Assembly (NCBI RefSeq): GCF_000003605.2
Contig: NW_003133365.1
Coordinates: forward strand, 21,182 to 79,573
Reading direction: 5' to 3'
Source of the DNA: Saccoglossus kowalevskii
Lineage: Eukaryota; Hemichordata; Enteropneusta; Harrimaniidae
Length of the DNA: 58,392 bases
Shown here: one piece after another, positions 36,892 through 49,340 of the stretch
Numbering within the stretch: position 1 is the first letter of the stretch
Layout of the letters: every line of letters starts with the position of its first letter
Made by a program: the position numbers and the translations under genes
Notes under the pieces: model-generated
What the model saw: only the letters and a program-made list of their open reading frames with translations
Told to the model about the DNA's origin: nothing
Database searches by the model: none

Positions 36892-36897
36892 TTTATT
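36892..36897 (-). terminator. Poly(A) signal of vWD gene 2
   Basis: AATAAA on the minus strand, about 150 nt beyond the predicted stop at 37047. No other AATAAA lies between the two. Confidence 0.65.
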
Positions 36898-37046
36898 CCC
36901 AGCAAAACATTATACATTCACTGAAGCGAATCAAATATTATAACCGACATGTGACGTCTCTACTACATTTCGATAATCACTGCCACATGCTTTAGACCAA
37001 ACCAAAAAGGCATCTATATTATTGTCTTGATAATAACCATTAATAA

Positions 37047-40000
37047 TTAATAGTGGTGATTCCGAGCGTGCTGAGGAATCTTGGCTCTCGCTTCGCAGCT
37101 GTGAACAGAAATAGAGATCACACATAAAAGAATTCAGTCTCATTCAGTCGCTGGTTTATATCGTCGTCGAACAAATAGTTCATGAAGAAAAACTGCCCAA
37201 AATCTCCTATGAAATATATACGCACTTTTAATGTATGAATTTAAGTGACTTTGCAGGAATTGTATTTTATGCATTATTCTTAATAAATATATATATATAT
37301 ATATTTGTGTTAGTTGAGGCTCGGGTTTTAAGTCACAGCGATACACTTGCAAATGAAATATCTGCATATATTTTTTTTCTTAATAACTTTTATTATGTTA
37401 TAAAAGTAATGTTTTCTAACAAAATAAAATCATCTACAATTTAAGTAAATTGGCTACCAATTAATTTGAAAGCAGAAAATGTGTTCAAATCGACTAATCA
37501 TTGATTAACAAAGAGTGTGTGTGAACACTCATTGCATATTATATAATAACTGATTAAATATGAAGGTTACAGAACTATCGACATTTTATATTCGTGTGTT
37601 AGTCTGTTAATCAAATGGTTGCACATATTACACTGGTCTTCTTCAGTTCGTGTCGAGCTAGCATTTTCGGCATCACGAAAAGCTACGTTTTAACAATTTT
37701 TACAAAACACCTCATTATAGTAGTTTAACATTATTGTAAAATGTAATAAATCTACAAAATATGATACTGTTTCTTACCCATTTGGGCATTGCCACGCTGC
37801 TCCCAGTACATTGTGATCGGTGGTAATAGTACCATTAGGTAGTTGCATGTCATTAGTTGAGTCACCATCCGCATTACCCAGCATTCCACATACATGACCC
37901 CGAAGATGTGCTTTCGAATGTAACTCCACTTCCACATTGTGAGGACTGAACAAAACGTACCAGTTTTCCACGAGGTGATAGATAAGATATTTTCCCATAA
38001 ACATAAACATTACAATTGATTTATCTGGAGTCACGGTGAACGCATATCTGCTAATGTCCTTACCATTTAGCTGAAAAAAAAATATATACTCAATTCATTC
38101 AGCCGCGTGTTGTGTTTTGCCCCCCCCCCACACACCCCACCCCACCCCCACCCCCAATAATGTCCCATTTATCGCGTCCACTATTTTCAAATACCTTGAT
38201 TAAAACTGCATCCGGGGGACAATTTAAGGTGTGTGTATACACGTTATCTATAATTAGTCTAGTTCGTGGGTTTGTGGGATCGGGTGGCAGTAGCCGACAT
38301 TGAATTTTTTTTCCGAGTTTGTTTGCGCAAGTGAAATTATTATCGAGACTAGATAATATGTCCGTCTGTGCGTCGATTATTCCAGTGTGCACAATAATCC
38401 ATGAGACATTAACCAAGTGTTATCTGACAATTCAATATTTTTGGGCTGAATAGTGGCATTTACTAGTGATGCAACAAGTTATTGTATTTAACTCTGACAT
38501 CCCACTATTGTATGTATTGTGGTCAAATACCGCTAACGGACGATAGTTGTGCAACTTTATTCATTAAGTGGTTAGCAGGTATAAGTGTTATAAATGTTAT
38601 TAGTTCTTGTGCGGAAAATATCTAGTCACATCATTTGGTGACATGTAGTTAAAAACTAGTATGTTTTTATAATTCTGATTGTCACAAGTTATTACGAGAT
38701 TTCTTGGAGTACTACTTATTTTCCATAAAATATTGCTTCCCAATCTTAGAATTTTTGCACAGGATTTTCACTAAACCGTGATTTGTACTGGGTAAAAATA
38801 CCCAAAAAGCGATTACATATATTCAAATATATATTTAAGTAGCACTTTTAAAACAAAATATTGTAATTAATTTTTTACCCTATTAAGAATTATAGCGCTC
38901 TATGAATTTTATTGGAATGATAGGTCGAAATAACCACGAATCTTATACCCCTAACATGACTGCTCTGAACCAACTCGCAGAAATGAGTGGACTAATTTCG
39001 TTTCGATTTGGAATCATGTCGTTGCATATTCAGATGCGTATGTGATGTATTTTTATTTAATTCAATATTTATTTACAATAAGTTCTGTTTCATGTTTGTT
39101 GTTTTTTTTCCTTCATCATTTTCATCTCAGACATCTCATTTAAAGAATCACATATGTTGAAACATTAGTTGGCGGGGAAAAGCAACGTACATTACATTAA
39201 ATAGTAATTACCTGAGTCAAAGGTCCACCAACGAGAATTTCATTACTACCAGAGACTATGTACGTTCCTATCACATGTCTAATCTCCTCATCTTCCATTC
39301 CTCCGCTGTTCAATCCACAAATAGTGAATGTCCCAGGGCCCTCATTTACGCAGTCGTTCGTTGTCAGGACCTCGCCACATTTTCCTTGATAGTTCAATCT
39401 TTTGCCGTCATGCGTAAGGAGGTGAGGATCACAACACTCATCGCAGCACACACACGGACAGGCTACGCAAATAACATTAAAAAAATTGTTTAAAAAGAAA
39501 TGGGTAGGGGTATGCAAGAGATAATTCAATGGTCGTCAGCAGAACGATGGATATGTGTGACCTACATATAGTTATTTAAAAATATGTCGTTTGGTATGTA
39601 TTTAATATGTAATGTTTAGAACTAGAAATTCTAGTACCAAACAATATAAGCACAATATTTACGTCAAATATAGCGTAAACAACGTATGAACACGATTTTA
39701 ACTGGAACCCCCAGTGAGAGTAGTGAGACATGCCACTAGTCATTGTTGGTTATGAAGATGCTACTATATTGCGATTAACTCAACTGACAATGACCACGGC
39801 AAAGCACCTTGCCCCTGTGGACACTAACTGCAACTGAAAAGAAACGGCGGGGGAGTCGTCACCTGCACATGCGTCAGATGGCCGTAGCGTGTCATTGTTT
39901 TTGCCTTTGCGTTTTTAGCGTGTGTTGTTACAATCGCTTAGAACTCAATTCCTGCGCGTGCGCAGCCGACGATCCTCCCGCTTTAAAGCAGCGTGGATGA

Positions 40001-42822
40001 GCTCGGACCTAGAGTGACTAAATGGATATATAAAACAAACTGGATCACTGACGTCACAGAGAGACAGAATTATTGACGTTATTTGTATACGACATTGGCA
40101 GGTAACAGTAGAGTCCGTCAAGGATGACATGTCTGAATAAGAACAATAATAGTTAATAGTTATAAACACTTACTCGTCTGAACATAGGCGGTGAAAAATT
40201 CCGTCGTGAATTGATCAGAACAGACAGCCTCGACAGTGAGGTTAATCCAGGTACATTCGCTGTAATTACCAAAGACTGCGTAAAAGTAATTTCCTCCCAT
40301 CATCGGGTCATATATCGGTAGAAGGTCGATTATTGGGGCAATTTCTGAACCATTAACATGTACCGTGATATTCATACTTCCATACAAGTATTTGCCCAGC
40401 GTGTCCATGGCATAATATTTTACATCATAACAGGAATCAAGGACTACGTTGATTAACGAAGCTATTAGAAAGATAGTGACACAAAATTAGACTAAAATAG
40501 AAGCTTCCAATTAAAACACGACTGTTCTGCGCCCTCTGTCAGCGACATGCATATTTAATATTGCTGCCCATAGATGGCGCAATTCACGTTTCCCGTTCTA
40601 CAGATTATTTGAAAGGAAAAAGGTTATTCATGGAACATATTTTCATTAACTTACCTGTATTCGGATTCGTAGTTCTCTCAGATTTTTCCTCTTTTGTTGA
40701 ATGCATAAACATCTGAAAATAAACATACATCAATTTTGAGTAAATACAGACAATAGATGACATCTTGAGAATGCGATTATTAGTTTTGACCTCCGTGCGT
40801 CCGTGCTTCCATGCGCCCGTGTGTTCGGACCTGTATCTTAGAAATGCCTGGACCAATCACAATAAAACTTCACACATACATCATACATGATATTATACAT
40901 AGGCACGTCAATTTTTTCACGATCGTATTCAAGATGGCCGAATGGCGGCCATTTGTGTGCTAAAAATCATCAAAATCAAGCATTTCTCGGCTGTTTACAG
41001 ATGGATTTTGTTCAAACTTGGTATATACGTTATACCTTGATGCACATTTTGTTTTTCAAATAAGATTCAAAATGGCCGACTGGCGGCCATTTTGTTTTAA
41101 TGAATGTGGTTCTAGTGCCATATGTCTGACCTGCTTTGACTGATTATGTTCAAATTTCAAATATCCAGTAAATATCATGTCATAGATATACAGATATATT
41201 GATTTGACGATCCTATTAAAAATGGCCGAATGGTGGCCATTTTTGTCCTAAAAAATCATCAAAATCAAGTATTTCCCGGCTTTTTACATTTGGATTTTGT
41301 TCAAACCTTGTATATACGTTGGACATTATAGGACCTTGATGCACATCATTTTATTTTTCAGATCGGATTCAGAATGGCTGACTAGCTGCCATTTTGTTTT
41401 AAAGAATGGGCTTCTAGAGCCATATCTCTGACATGCTTTGACTGATTATATTCAAATTTTATATATTCATTATACATTTATTCAAAATGCTGTTCAAGAG
41501 CAATATCTCTCAATACTCGTTTGACGATCAAATACAAATGTCAATCATTTTAATGTTAAACAATCATCATAATCATATTCCTGAGATGTTTATGTTCCAG
41601 TTATATTACTATAAACAACACTATATATCTTAAATTCGATAATTAACGGGGACTGTGCCATGCATGGCTTGTTAATTAATGATTTCAAACAGTTAACAGG
41701 AACTCATGAATTCAATGACAGTCAGCTGACATGCACGTGAGAAAGTACATGTTTTTCAAATTTCTACAAATTAGGAGACAAATCACCAAACCTAAAAAGG
41801 TCTGTTTGGGCATCATTATGCCAACCGCTAACAAAATGTGGCCAAATTTGTCGATTTTATGTAGAAAAAAACCTTGCATGCGAACACCTTATTTTACATG
41901 AAGAACCAAAATCGTTATCCCACTCATAAGCCAATCAGCGACGGTCTTACAGTTAGAAGACGATTTCGGTTTCAAATACTTCTGGAAATTGTTGTATGTT
42001 TTTCGTGGAATTAGCTGTTCGTATTCAAGGGTTTTTAGCGGTCGACTTAATGCTATCCCAAGGGATCGTTTGGCTATGAAATTTGGTATTGGTATTATTT
42101 ATTTAGTTTCAAACCATATTTAAGGATGACAGCCCCAATATAGTAAATATTGGTAAATTGATCACTTTTAATGTTATTATGACGTGTACGTCAGCTGACT
42201 GTGTGGAATCAATGTCCAATTGAACAGGAACATTACGTTATCATTTGTTTAAACAAAATAAACATAACATGACATTGAATACAAATTTGAGAAATTATGG
42301 AGTGGTTAAATGTTCGAAATACTGAATTGACGATATTAAATGTGTGTATCCCTTTATTTCAATAAATGACGCACGTAATGAGCGGTATTCTTGTCTTGAT
42401 AGAAATAGCGTAACGTAACGTAACGAACTCATACACTGCAGAACACTGTTTTTTCTGTCACAATATTTGAACTAACTTAGATTAATGGCCGGATATAGTA
42501 GGGAATTTGTTTTCATCCATAGACAACCGTACCAAGATGTATGTATAACAATATGTTGATAAAGACCAATCTGTGGTGGTGTAAAGCAACTGATAATAGA
42601 AATGTTTGTTCTAGATTTGTGTCATTTTTTAAATTGTAAACGCAGTTCTTAAAATTATTATTATACCTGCATACGTACGAGTCTATTTTTTAATTAGTGA
42701 GATTTGTGTTCCTTATCGTACACGCATCGCAAAAACTTCTTACCGTGTACGCGTGAATGAATGAAACACCTAATTACCAACATCGTCAGAAAACTTGTAA
42801 CACATAGCATATGTCCTGTGCA

Positions 42823-42868
<46 letters not shown>

Positions 42869-44661
42869 TAAATTGATAATCGATATCGAAAAGTCACCCA
42901 CAAATTGATTAATGTCCAAACTATAATATTACAATACATCATATTACATACACATTTTAATGGCGGCTAATAAAATACTCAACAAGTATATAATATCCAC
43001 GTGTTCCTGTACTGTAATGTAATATATGTAACACAGTATGCAAATCATAGTTAGCTTCTAAAAGCACATGTAAACAACATTCAAACATTACCTTGAATTA
43101 TACTACTTTTACTGGCCTATATCGTTTGATACATAACATACTATGTTTTTAATTATTATTTGATTGTAAAAAGTGGGTACAAAAGGAACGTGGTTTTTGG
43201 ATGGCGACATATAACAAATTTCAAGATATGCCATGTGACAAATATATAAAAAAAAATTAAAATGGCATCAGTACGCACTTTTATAAAATGCTTGAATTGT
43301 GTTACTTAAATGTCGCCTTTATTCTCATGACAACTTAATGCTTCAAAATGTTTAACTGCTTGCCGAATCAATGGATGTCCGCAAACCCAAATCCCCAAGG
43401 ACTCCAAAAAACAGGCTGTCAATCGTCGGCTCTGAATTGCATGAAAAACTGGATAAAAAATAAACACATCGGCTCCGCCTCTCTCTCAGTGGTTGTCACT
43501 AGTATGATATTTTGCCAAAATTGTGAATCATAATTCAGTGATATAAAACAGATTTCATATATATTTGATTGATTGATTGATTAAACGATTTTGCTTGAAA
43601 TGGACAAGTTAAAGAATTGAGTGACACGGGGAGACCACGGAGGAATTAGAAACGAAATTGAGGCTACCTCCATCATCGCTAATTCCCAAGGTACAATTGC
43701 CCTATTTTATCGCTGCCTTCTTTTTGCGACAACAACGAGGAACGACTTCTGAGATAAAAACACACACACACACACAATGATGTCGAAAACAAGACACTGG
43801 TTTTCTCTTGTATTGCTTAATCTCGATAGACCACCCAAGTCCAAGGGTAAGTGGCACTAGAAATACAATTGGCGGGAGTCAACTCTGAAATACGGAACAT
43901 TTGGTCTGAGAATGGGGGTTTTGGGGTCGAAAGGGTAGGTTTTGGTACTATTGGCCACAGCCACAGATTCAAAATTTATATCCACGGAATAAGGGAGAAA
44001 AGTGACTAATTTGGGGGGCACATCACGTATATTTTCCATGCTGGTCTCCGATTTCCAGGTAGCTCGAGTGTCTTAACACTGTAACATTTCAAATAATAAT
44101 TGAATGTCCCGGAAATAGGTATTATGTCGTTTTCAATTGGCATTCAGTTTTTTTTATCGCATTTCTTGGCGTTATGACGCTTTGTTGTACACTGTTATAC
44201 AGTGTTACAGAAAACATCGACTGCGTGGCACTAATCTGTTGTTCAGGCCGTCATGTGAGTCTTGATGAGTATTGAAAATCTGCTTGTAAAATGCATAGTA
44301 CAACGTAACTATTTTGTCGGTTGCGTGTGGTCACGATGAATGAGAAGCCAAGTTCAACAACATCGATAGAATAATAAGTGCACTCATAATAAATTAAATT
44401 ACCCAATTGTCTTACGAGGTAGTTCAATTTACGGAGACGTCATTTTCATCATCCGTTTCATTACGTCAATGCTATTTCAATTTAATATTTTATATGACGA
44501 CGAACAAAAAGCAAAAAAAAAAACACTACATAACATTTCCAATTAAATTGAGATACAGATAAATTAACACATCTTACCTCAGGTACGTTCACCATCATGC
44601 TGTCTGCATGTATGCATGTCGCAATAATCGACACGATGCACAGTGGTATCAGCAACTTCAT
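37047..44661 (-). CDS. vWD gene 2: secreted protein with N-terminal domain and one vWD domain
   Basis: Six coding exons: 44578-44661, 40655-40712, 40174-40461, 39212-39462, 37778-38070 and 37047-37098. All have GT-AG borders and a continuous frame, giving 341 codons and a TAA stop. The internal ATG of MKLLIPLCIVSIIATCIHA is chosen because it opens a typical signal peptide. Exon 3 carries the domain shared with gene 1 (NYFYAVFGNYSEC), with four N-glycosylation sequons (NIT, NGS, NYS, NLT). Exon 4 has a dense cysteine run (CPCVCCDECCDPH) and starts the vWD domain (LNYQGKCG). Exon 5 ends it with VCGMLGNADGDSTND, which keeps the Asp/Asn calcium-site residues but lacks the second Cys of CGLCG. Exon 6 adds a short basic tail starting CEARAKIP. 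Exons 4 and 5 match gene 1 exactly in length (251 and 293 nt). Confidence 0.85.
38118..38155 (-). promoter_or_regulatory. G-run tract near the exon 5 acceptor of vWD gene 2
   Basis: A C-rich run on the plus strand gives at least five G runs of four or more on the transcribed-sense (minus) strand. It lies about 50 nt before the acceptor at 38071. It could fold as a G-quadruplex in the pre-mRNA or the DNA. Any effect on splicing is inference. Confidence 0.45.
39841..39982 (-). mobile_element. Short palindromic MITE, copy in a gene 2 intron
   Basis: Its reverse complement matches 57569-57726, including cgctaaaaacgcaaa and ggccatctgacgcatg. The two ends are inverted repeats of the type GCGGGxGGxTCGTC. 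TTAA is present only at the 39983 end. It sits in the intron between exons 3 and 4 of gene 2. Confidence 0.65.
40860..41480 (+). repeat. Tandem repeat of about 290-300 bp, two units
   Basis: Unit 1 starts near 40917 and unit 2 near 41205. Each unit has two imperfect palindromes built on atggccg..cggccat, plus shared words such as aaaatcatcaaaatcaag, tggattttgttcaaac, ttgatgcacat and tttgactgatta. The block lies in intron 1 of gene 2. Sequences of this style recur in marine invertebrate genomes, but I cannot name the family. Confidence 0.7.
42830..42866. repeat. (TA)n microsatellite
   Basis: Uninterrupted TA dinucleotides in intron 1 of gene 2. Confidence 0.95.
43762..43780. repeat. (AC)n microsatellite
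   Basis: Short CA/AC run inside intron 1 of gene 2. Confidence 0.85.
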
Positions 44662-44736
44662 GGTGGCAGGTAGATGTAACGTATTCAGCTCGACTAATGC
44701 TGTGCGATGCCGAATGCTACTCGTAGACAGGGTTGA

Positions 44737-44744
44737 TGACGTCA
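44737..44744 (-). promoter_or_regulatory. CRE palindrome upstream of vWD gene 2
   Basis: A perfect TGACGTCA lies 76 bp upstream of the ATG. It is the CREB/ATF site and sits at a promoter-like distance, with a CCAAT box just further out. Regulation by cAMP or stress signals is inference. Confidence 0.5.
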
Positions 44745-44762
44745 CAAATTCTCGCGTCCTCT

Positions 44763-44767
44763 ATTGG
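44763..44767 (-). promoter_or_regulatory. CCAAT box upstream of vWD gene 2
   Basis: The minus strand reads CCAAT about 20 bp beyond the CRE, roughly 100 bp from the start codon, as is typical of NF-Y sites. Confidence 0.45.
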
Positions 44768-44899
44768 TTTATTTTGAATGAAAGCGGACGTAGATGAGAG
44801 CACAGCTGTCGTCGTCCATTCTGACCCCATCCTTGTGTCAAACGTCCGACTATGTTGTCGTAACAAATTTGGAAAATAATCGAAATAATCGGTCATCAT

Positions 44900-46480
44900 A
44901 GATTTACTGCAGCTTCGACATTTATTGAAGCCATTTTGATTTGTGACAATGAATCACATCTACAGGTTTGCCATTCGAAATGGTTTGGTCGATTCATTCA
45001 TCTTACATAAGCTTTGATGCTATAGGAAATGATTTGGTGTAGATAAACGTGTAAATTGTGGAAGTAGAAAACACTTTCCAACAACACAGCAAACCGCCTT
45101 GGGTATCTAATATGACCACGCTGTTGTATTATTTGTACAATTTACACACTGGTTTTCATATAAATTGTTGATTATTTGTATATTATTTCACACCGATTTT
45201 TTAAAGTGAATGTCTGCTTGATGTCTATTAGAGTATATACAGTAAACAGATGATTACATCATCATTGTGTGCGCATAAACAGGGGCCGTGCAATGTAGAA
45301 CGCGAGAGTAGCGAACGTCATAATCTCGCACAGCTTTGGAACAGTGTTCGTAATTGAATGTAAGACATCGGTCACTATAAATATATACATACCTCTTTGG
45401 TGTGTGTGTGTTTGAAATCGAATATGTTGTGTATTATGATTGAGGAGTATCTAACTAGACATCTCACCATATTTTTGTTTTGTTTTGTTTTTTTAGATTC
45501 ACAAATCAAATATCATGTGGTGTAACATTTAATAAGACGTGCACAATCACGTCTCTGGAGACGAATAACTCAAAAGATCGTTCTCGATTCAATGTTGCCA
45601 TTGTGACCGAGTGAACAGGCCTTGCAGCTTGAGTAGTTTCCTTTTGGAGGTCTTTTTCTACGGAATCATTTATTTCCATTCAAAACCGCCATAAGTATTA
45701 TCGTGGATCGCCAGTACAATTCCCCGACAGTATTAACAATAATACCGACAGTAGAATGTAAAACATGTACTACTTGATGTTTGAAACATACCATTTCCAC
45801 AAATATTTGTAAAAAAAAACATGGATTTAAATAATGTCAAATGTCTATAATAAAAGAAAATTACAGCGTAGGATTTTGAGATTTCCTGGTATCATATTGA
45901 TGCAACACATTTGTTGGTAACAAATTAAACCCCAATATAACGCAATAAACATGTATTGTTTTGTTAACAATATGAGGGTTGTGTGTGCGGATTATAATAT
46001 TGGTACATACGATTACGTGGGGTAGTGATGGAGTATGCGATCAATTGTCGTCACAAATATGTCAATCATCCATACAGCCGCTACTCATAGTAACTGCTAT
46101 ATCAATTGTCATACAAAACATTCAGTCTGTAAAAATGTTACTCACTTTTGAAGTGTTTTCATTTACACAAAACCGGGAAAAAGTTAAGTGATTATGTTTA
46201 ATTGTTTTATTTTAAATTTGTCATTTATTGGGTTTTGCTTTCGATTTTTCCTGAATATTGATTTAACAATTTAACTAAAGCTCGCGATGTCCAGAAAATT
46301 TGTCCTTTTGTCCTTTGGAGTTCATCCAGTCGCATATGAATAATAATAGTACATAGTCGTACACTGCAATCGACACAAGGATGGTGGCGTGAGAATGCAA
46401 TCGACCGAACGTAGCTTGGATTAATATTTCAAAGACCATGGACACCTGTTCACTCGGGTTACAGAGCACTAGATTTGCTT
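44900..46480. other. Intergenic stretch without a clear gene
   Basis: No recognisable frame. A 64-codon minus-strand frame at 46275-46469 has a hydrophobic segment (ILVSIAVYDYVLLLFICDW). It does not splice in frame to the exon at 46483 over the very short intervening sequence, so I do not call it. Confidence 0.35.
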
Positions 46481-46482
46481 AC

Positions 46483-46623
46483 CAATTAGTACTGAAGACG
46501 TTCGACCTTCGGAGTTGGGCTCGGTGATATAATCGGGTGCGCCTACCCGCCCGATAAGACCCGGACGACCATCCGGCGAATAGTGCGGTCCGATCGGAGG
46601 ATTTTGGTATGCGCGTGCATCCT
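46483..46623 (-). CDS. Single internal exon of an unknown gene
   Basis: A 141-nt, phase 1-1 exon bounded by a good acceptor (cttgttttgttacag) and donor (G|GTAAGC). Its 46 full codons are Pro/Gly-rich and free of stops, including YQNPPIGPHYSPDGRPGLIG and APDYITEPNSEGRTSS. The base composition is clearly richer in GC than its surroundings, as in the vWD exons. Partner exons were not found: upstream to 54 kb is repeats, downstream is AT-rich. It could belong to a gene whose other exons were displaced by repeats, or be a lost exon. No family is recognised. Confidence 0.45.
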
Positions 46624-46624
46624 C

Positions 46625-47530
46625 TGTAACAAAACAAGTGTGGGCCTTTTCATTAAATCTTGATCGGGCCTCCTGCCCTGCATAATCAAGCACGACATTG
46701 CAATTACTTAGGATGGACAGTTGATGACGTGCTTGGGAATTCGACCTATGCTGTTGAAACATACAGTTGCAAACTGGGCACACAATTAGGAAAAATGTTA
46801 CCACAATCTTTTAAAATCGGCGTGCACAGACACATTGTTTAATGTAGAACCTATGTGCAGTATAAATACAATGAAGCAGCATAGTATAATCAGTATTTGC
46901 AGCGCATGGGTCAAAAGTAATAAAAACAATGGCATGTACACAAACAAATAAAAGAATTAATTTTAAATGGTAGCCCTTTGAAGTGATACTAATGTACTAC
47001 GCAATCAGCAAACTTAATGTCAAAAATATATTGCCGATAGCCTCAGTCAAATAATATGATTCTTTACTTATTTAAAAATCGAATTCATCACGACAGGATC
47101 TCTCGTTAAGACTTGTTAATTTCCTTCCCGCAGATTCTGTGTTCTGCTGTTCATTATTAGGCATTTTTGCGAATCGTTATTAAACAATGGTGTACTCATC
47201 TTAATTAATCGCTTGTCAATGGGGTATTACATTTTCAAATGAGTCAACGCAAAATATGAAATAAAAATCATATCATTGGAAAGATTTTATTACATTTTGT
47301 TATGGCCGTCAGTTTTCAAAATTGTTCATACTAGAATTTAAATTAGAAAATATGTTTTAGTATTGACACTGGTAAATGATGAATACGGTAAAATTAAAAA
47401 ATAAACATTATTTACACTTCCCATAATGTTGTGATACTATGAGAAGAAATTTAAAGTCTTGAAAGTTGTACGAAAAATGGTTTGAAAAGTCTTCTTTCCA
47501 CTACTAAAAGTATTCTTTTTTTGACTAGTC
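46625..47530. other. No supported gene
   Basis: AT-rich sequence with scattered short frames and no recognisable motif. Confidence 0.35.
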
Positions 47531-47534
47531 TAAT

Positions 47535-47910
47535 ACACTACAACCGTTTATAGATTTTCTATGTGATTTTTGTATCACTGTCTGCGCTGACCGTATCAAC
47601 GACAATTTATTGTGTTCACTCTGTGATTTCGAGAAACAGTTGGGCACGTGTATTCCAAATATTATTTGATGTTCACTGTGTTCTCCGTGATTGAAAAATC
47701 TTGTTTTAATACAAATACAACCATTTATAGATTTGTTCTGTGGTTTTTCTATCGAGAAAATAATATGTCCATCTTGACCGTAACACAAATTACTATTGTT
47801 TATCTGTGATTTGCTTATATCTAAAGAACATTTATACTCTGGGTGCTTCTCTATCAAGAGACCACTGTACAGTGACAGTGGATGTTTATTGTGTTTCAGT
47901 GATTTCTCTG
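47535..47910. repeat. Decayed tandem repeat
   Basis: Blocks such as acaaccgtttatagatttt and acaaccatttatagatttg, each followed by tgaccgta, recur about 180 bp apart. Smaller echoes (tgtt..ctgtgattt) continue to 47900. The open frame seen on the minus strand here is a by-product of this repetition. Confidence 0.5.
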
Positions 47911-47913
47911 TCA

Positions 47914-48575
47914 GGGGGTAAATTCTCTTCTCTCGGGGTTCTCCTCACGTGTCAGGGGGGAATCTCGTCTCGTCTCTATATCTCGTCCCCTTGAGGTGCG
48001 GGATCGGGAAAGTCACTTATACTTTACAGTCAAATAAGACACACACAGCGAAATACGTTTCAACTCTCGTCTTAGTCGGTCTGTGGAGCACTCTATAAGA
48101 CACAGCGCCCTGGGGAAAAATCCCCAAGACTATCGCAAGGCTGAACCAAGACTAGCCCAAGACTGTGCTTAGACTCGCCCCAAGGCTCTCTAGGACTGGA
48201 CTCTCGACTGCGTCTATCGTGGAGTACTTGCCAAGACCAACTCAAACTTTCTTTATTCATTTTCAAAACTCTAACCAATTACAATGCAGTAAAAAGACTC
48301 TAGGGCGTAACCTTCAATCATAAAGCCAATCACACTAAGTACTGAATACGTCATATCTTTTGATTAATCGTTCACTACATTAATAACTATGAATACCAAC
48401 TGTCAGAATTCGTAGTCAGAATAGCGACGGTTATCTCGTAATTAGTTCCAAATCACTGAGCCAAGTTCCGTCCAAAACTTCAAATAGACCGGAACGATGA
48501 CAGACATAACACAGCAATTCGCTAATAATCAGCTAATTAAGTCGATCAACAGATACGCAAAAACAAATTCATGAC
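47914..48575. repeat. LTR-like direct repeat, copy 1
   Basis: It starts with ggggtaaattc, shares gtgtcaggggggaatctcgt, gacacagcgccctgggg, gactctagggcgtaacc and agctaattaagtcgat with copy 2 in order, and ends near aaaacaaattcat. It contains a small CAAGACT-rich microrepeat (about 48120-48240). Confidence 0.75.
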
Positions 48576-48683
48576 ATCTCTATCACCATCCAGTACATTT
48601 ACCAATTTTATAAGAGCAGCTAAAAGCCAAGTGAATTTCCACGTTTCTACACGATAGCCCTAAAGGACTTTCTACCTACTATC

Positions 48684-49340
48684 AGGGGTAAATTCTTCGG
48701 CCTCGGGGTTCTCCACACGTGTCAGGGGGGAATCTCGTCTCGTCTCTATATCACGTCCCCTTGAGGTACGGGATCGGGGAAGTCACTTAAGCTTTACAGT
48801 CAAATAGACACACACAACGAAATACGTTTCAACTATTGTCTTAGTCGGTCAGTCGAGCACTCTTTAAGACACAGCGCCCTGGGGAAAAGTCCCCAAGACT
48901 ATCGCAAGGCTGACCCAAGACTCTGTCCCAAGACTGCGTCAAGACTCGCCCCAAGACTCTCCAGGACTCGACTGCGTCTGTCGTGGTGTTCTCGCCAAGA
49001 CCAACTAAAACAACTTTATTCATTTTCAAAACTCTAACCAATTACAAGACAGCAAAAAGACTCTAGGGCGTAACCTTCAATCATACAGCCAATCAAACTA
49101 AGTATTGGAAACTTCATATATTTTGATTAATCGTTCACTACATTAATAATTACGAATACCAACTGTCAGAAATAGTAGTCCGAATAGAGACGGTTATCTC
49201 GTAATTAGTTCCAAATCACTGAGTCGAGTTCCGTCCAGGACCTCGCCTGCCTAAACGATGACAGACATAACGCAGTATTTCACTTGTAATCAGCTAATTA
49301 AGTCGATTAACAGATACGCAAAAACAAATTCATCACACTA
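48684..49340. repeat. LTR-like direct repeat, copy 2
   Basis: About 770 bp downstream of copy 1 and alignable over its whole length. Only about 100 bp separates the copies, so they are not the two ends of an intact element. A gag-protease remnant starts directly after this copy, which is where an LTR would lie. Confidence 0.72.

Noticed and set aside
46275-46469. A 64-codon frame with a membrane-like segment next to the orphan exon
   Set aside because: Joining it to the exon at 46483 would need an intron of about 37 nt and gives a frame shift with an early stop.
47525-47857. A 110-codon minus-strand frame with repeated KSINGC
   Set aside because: It reflects decayed tandem DNA repetition and has no start context or splice support.
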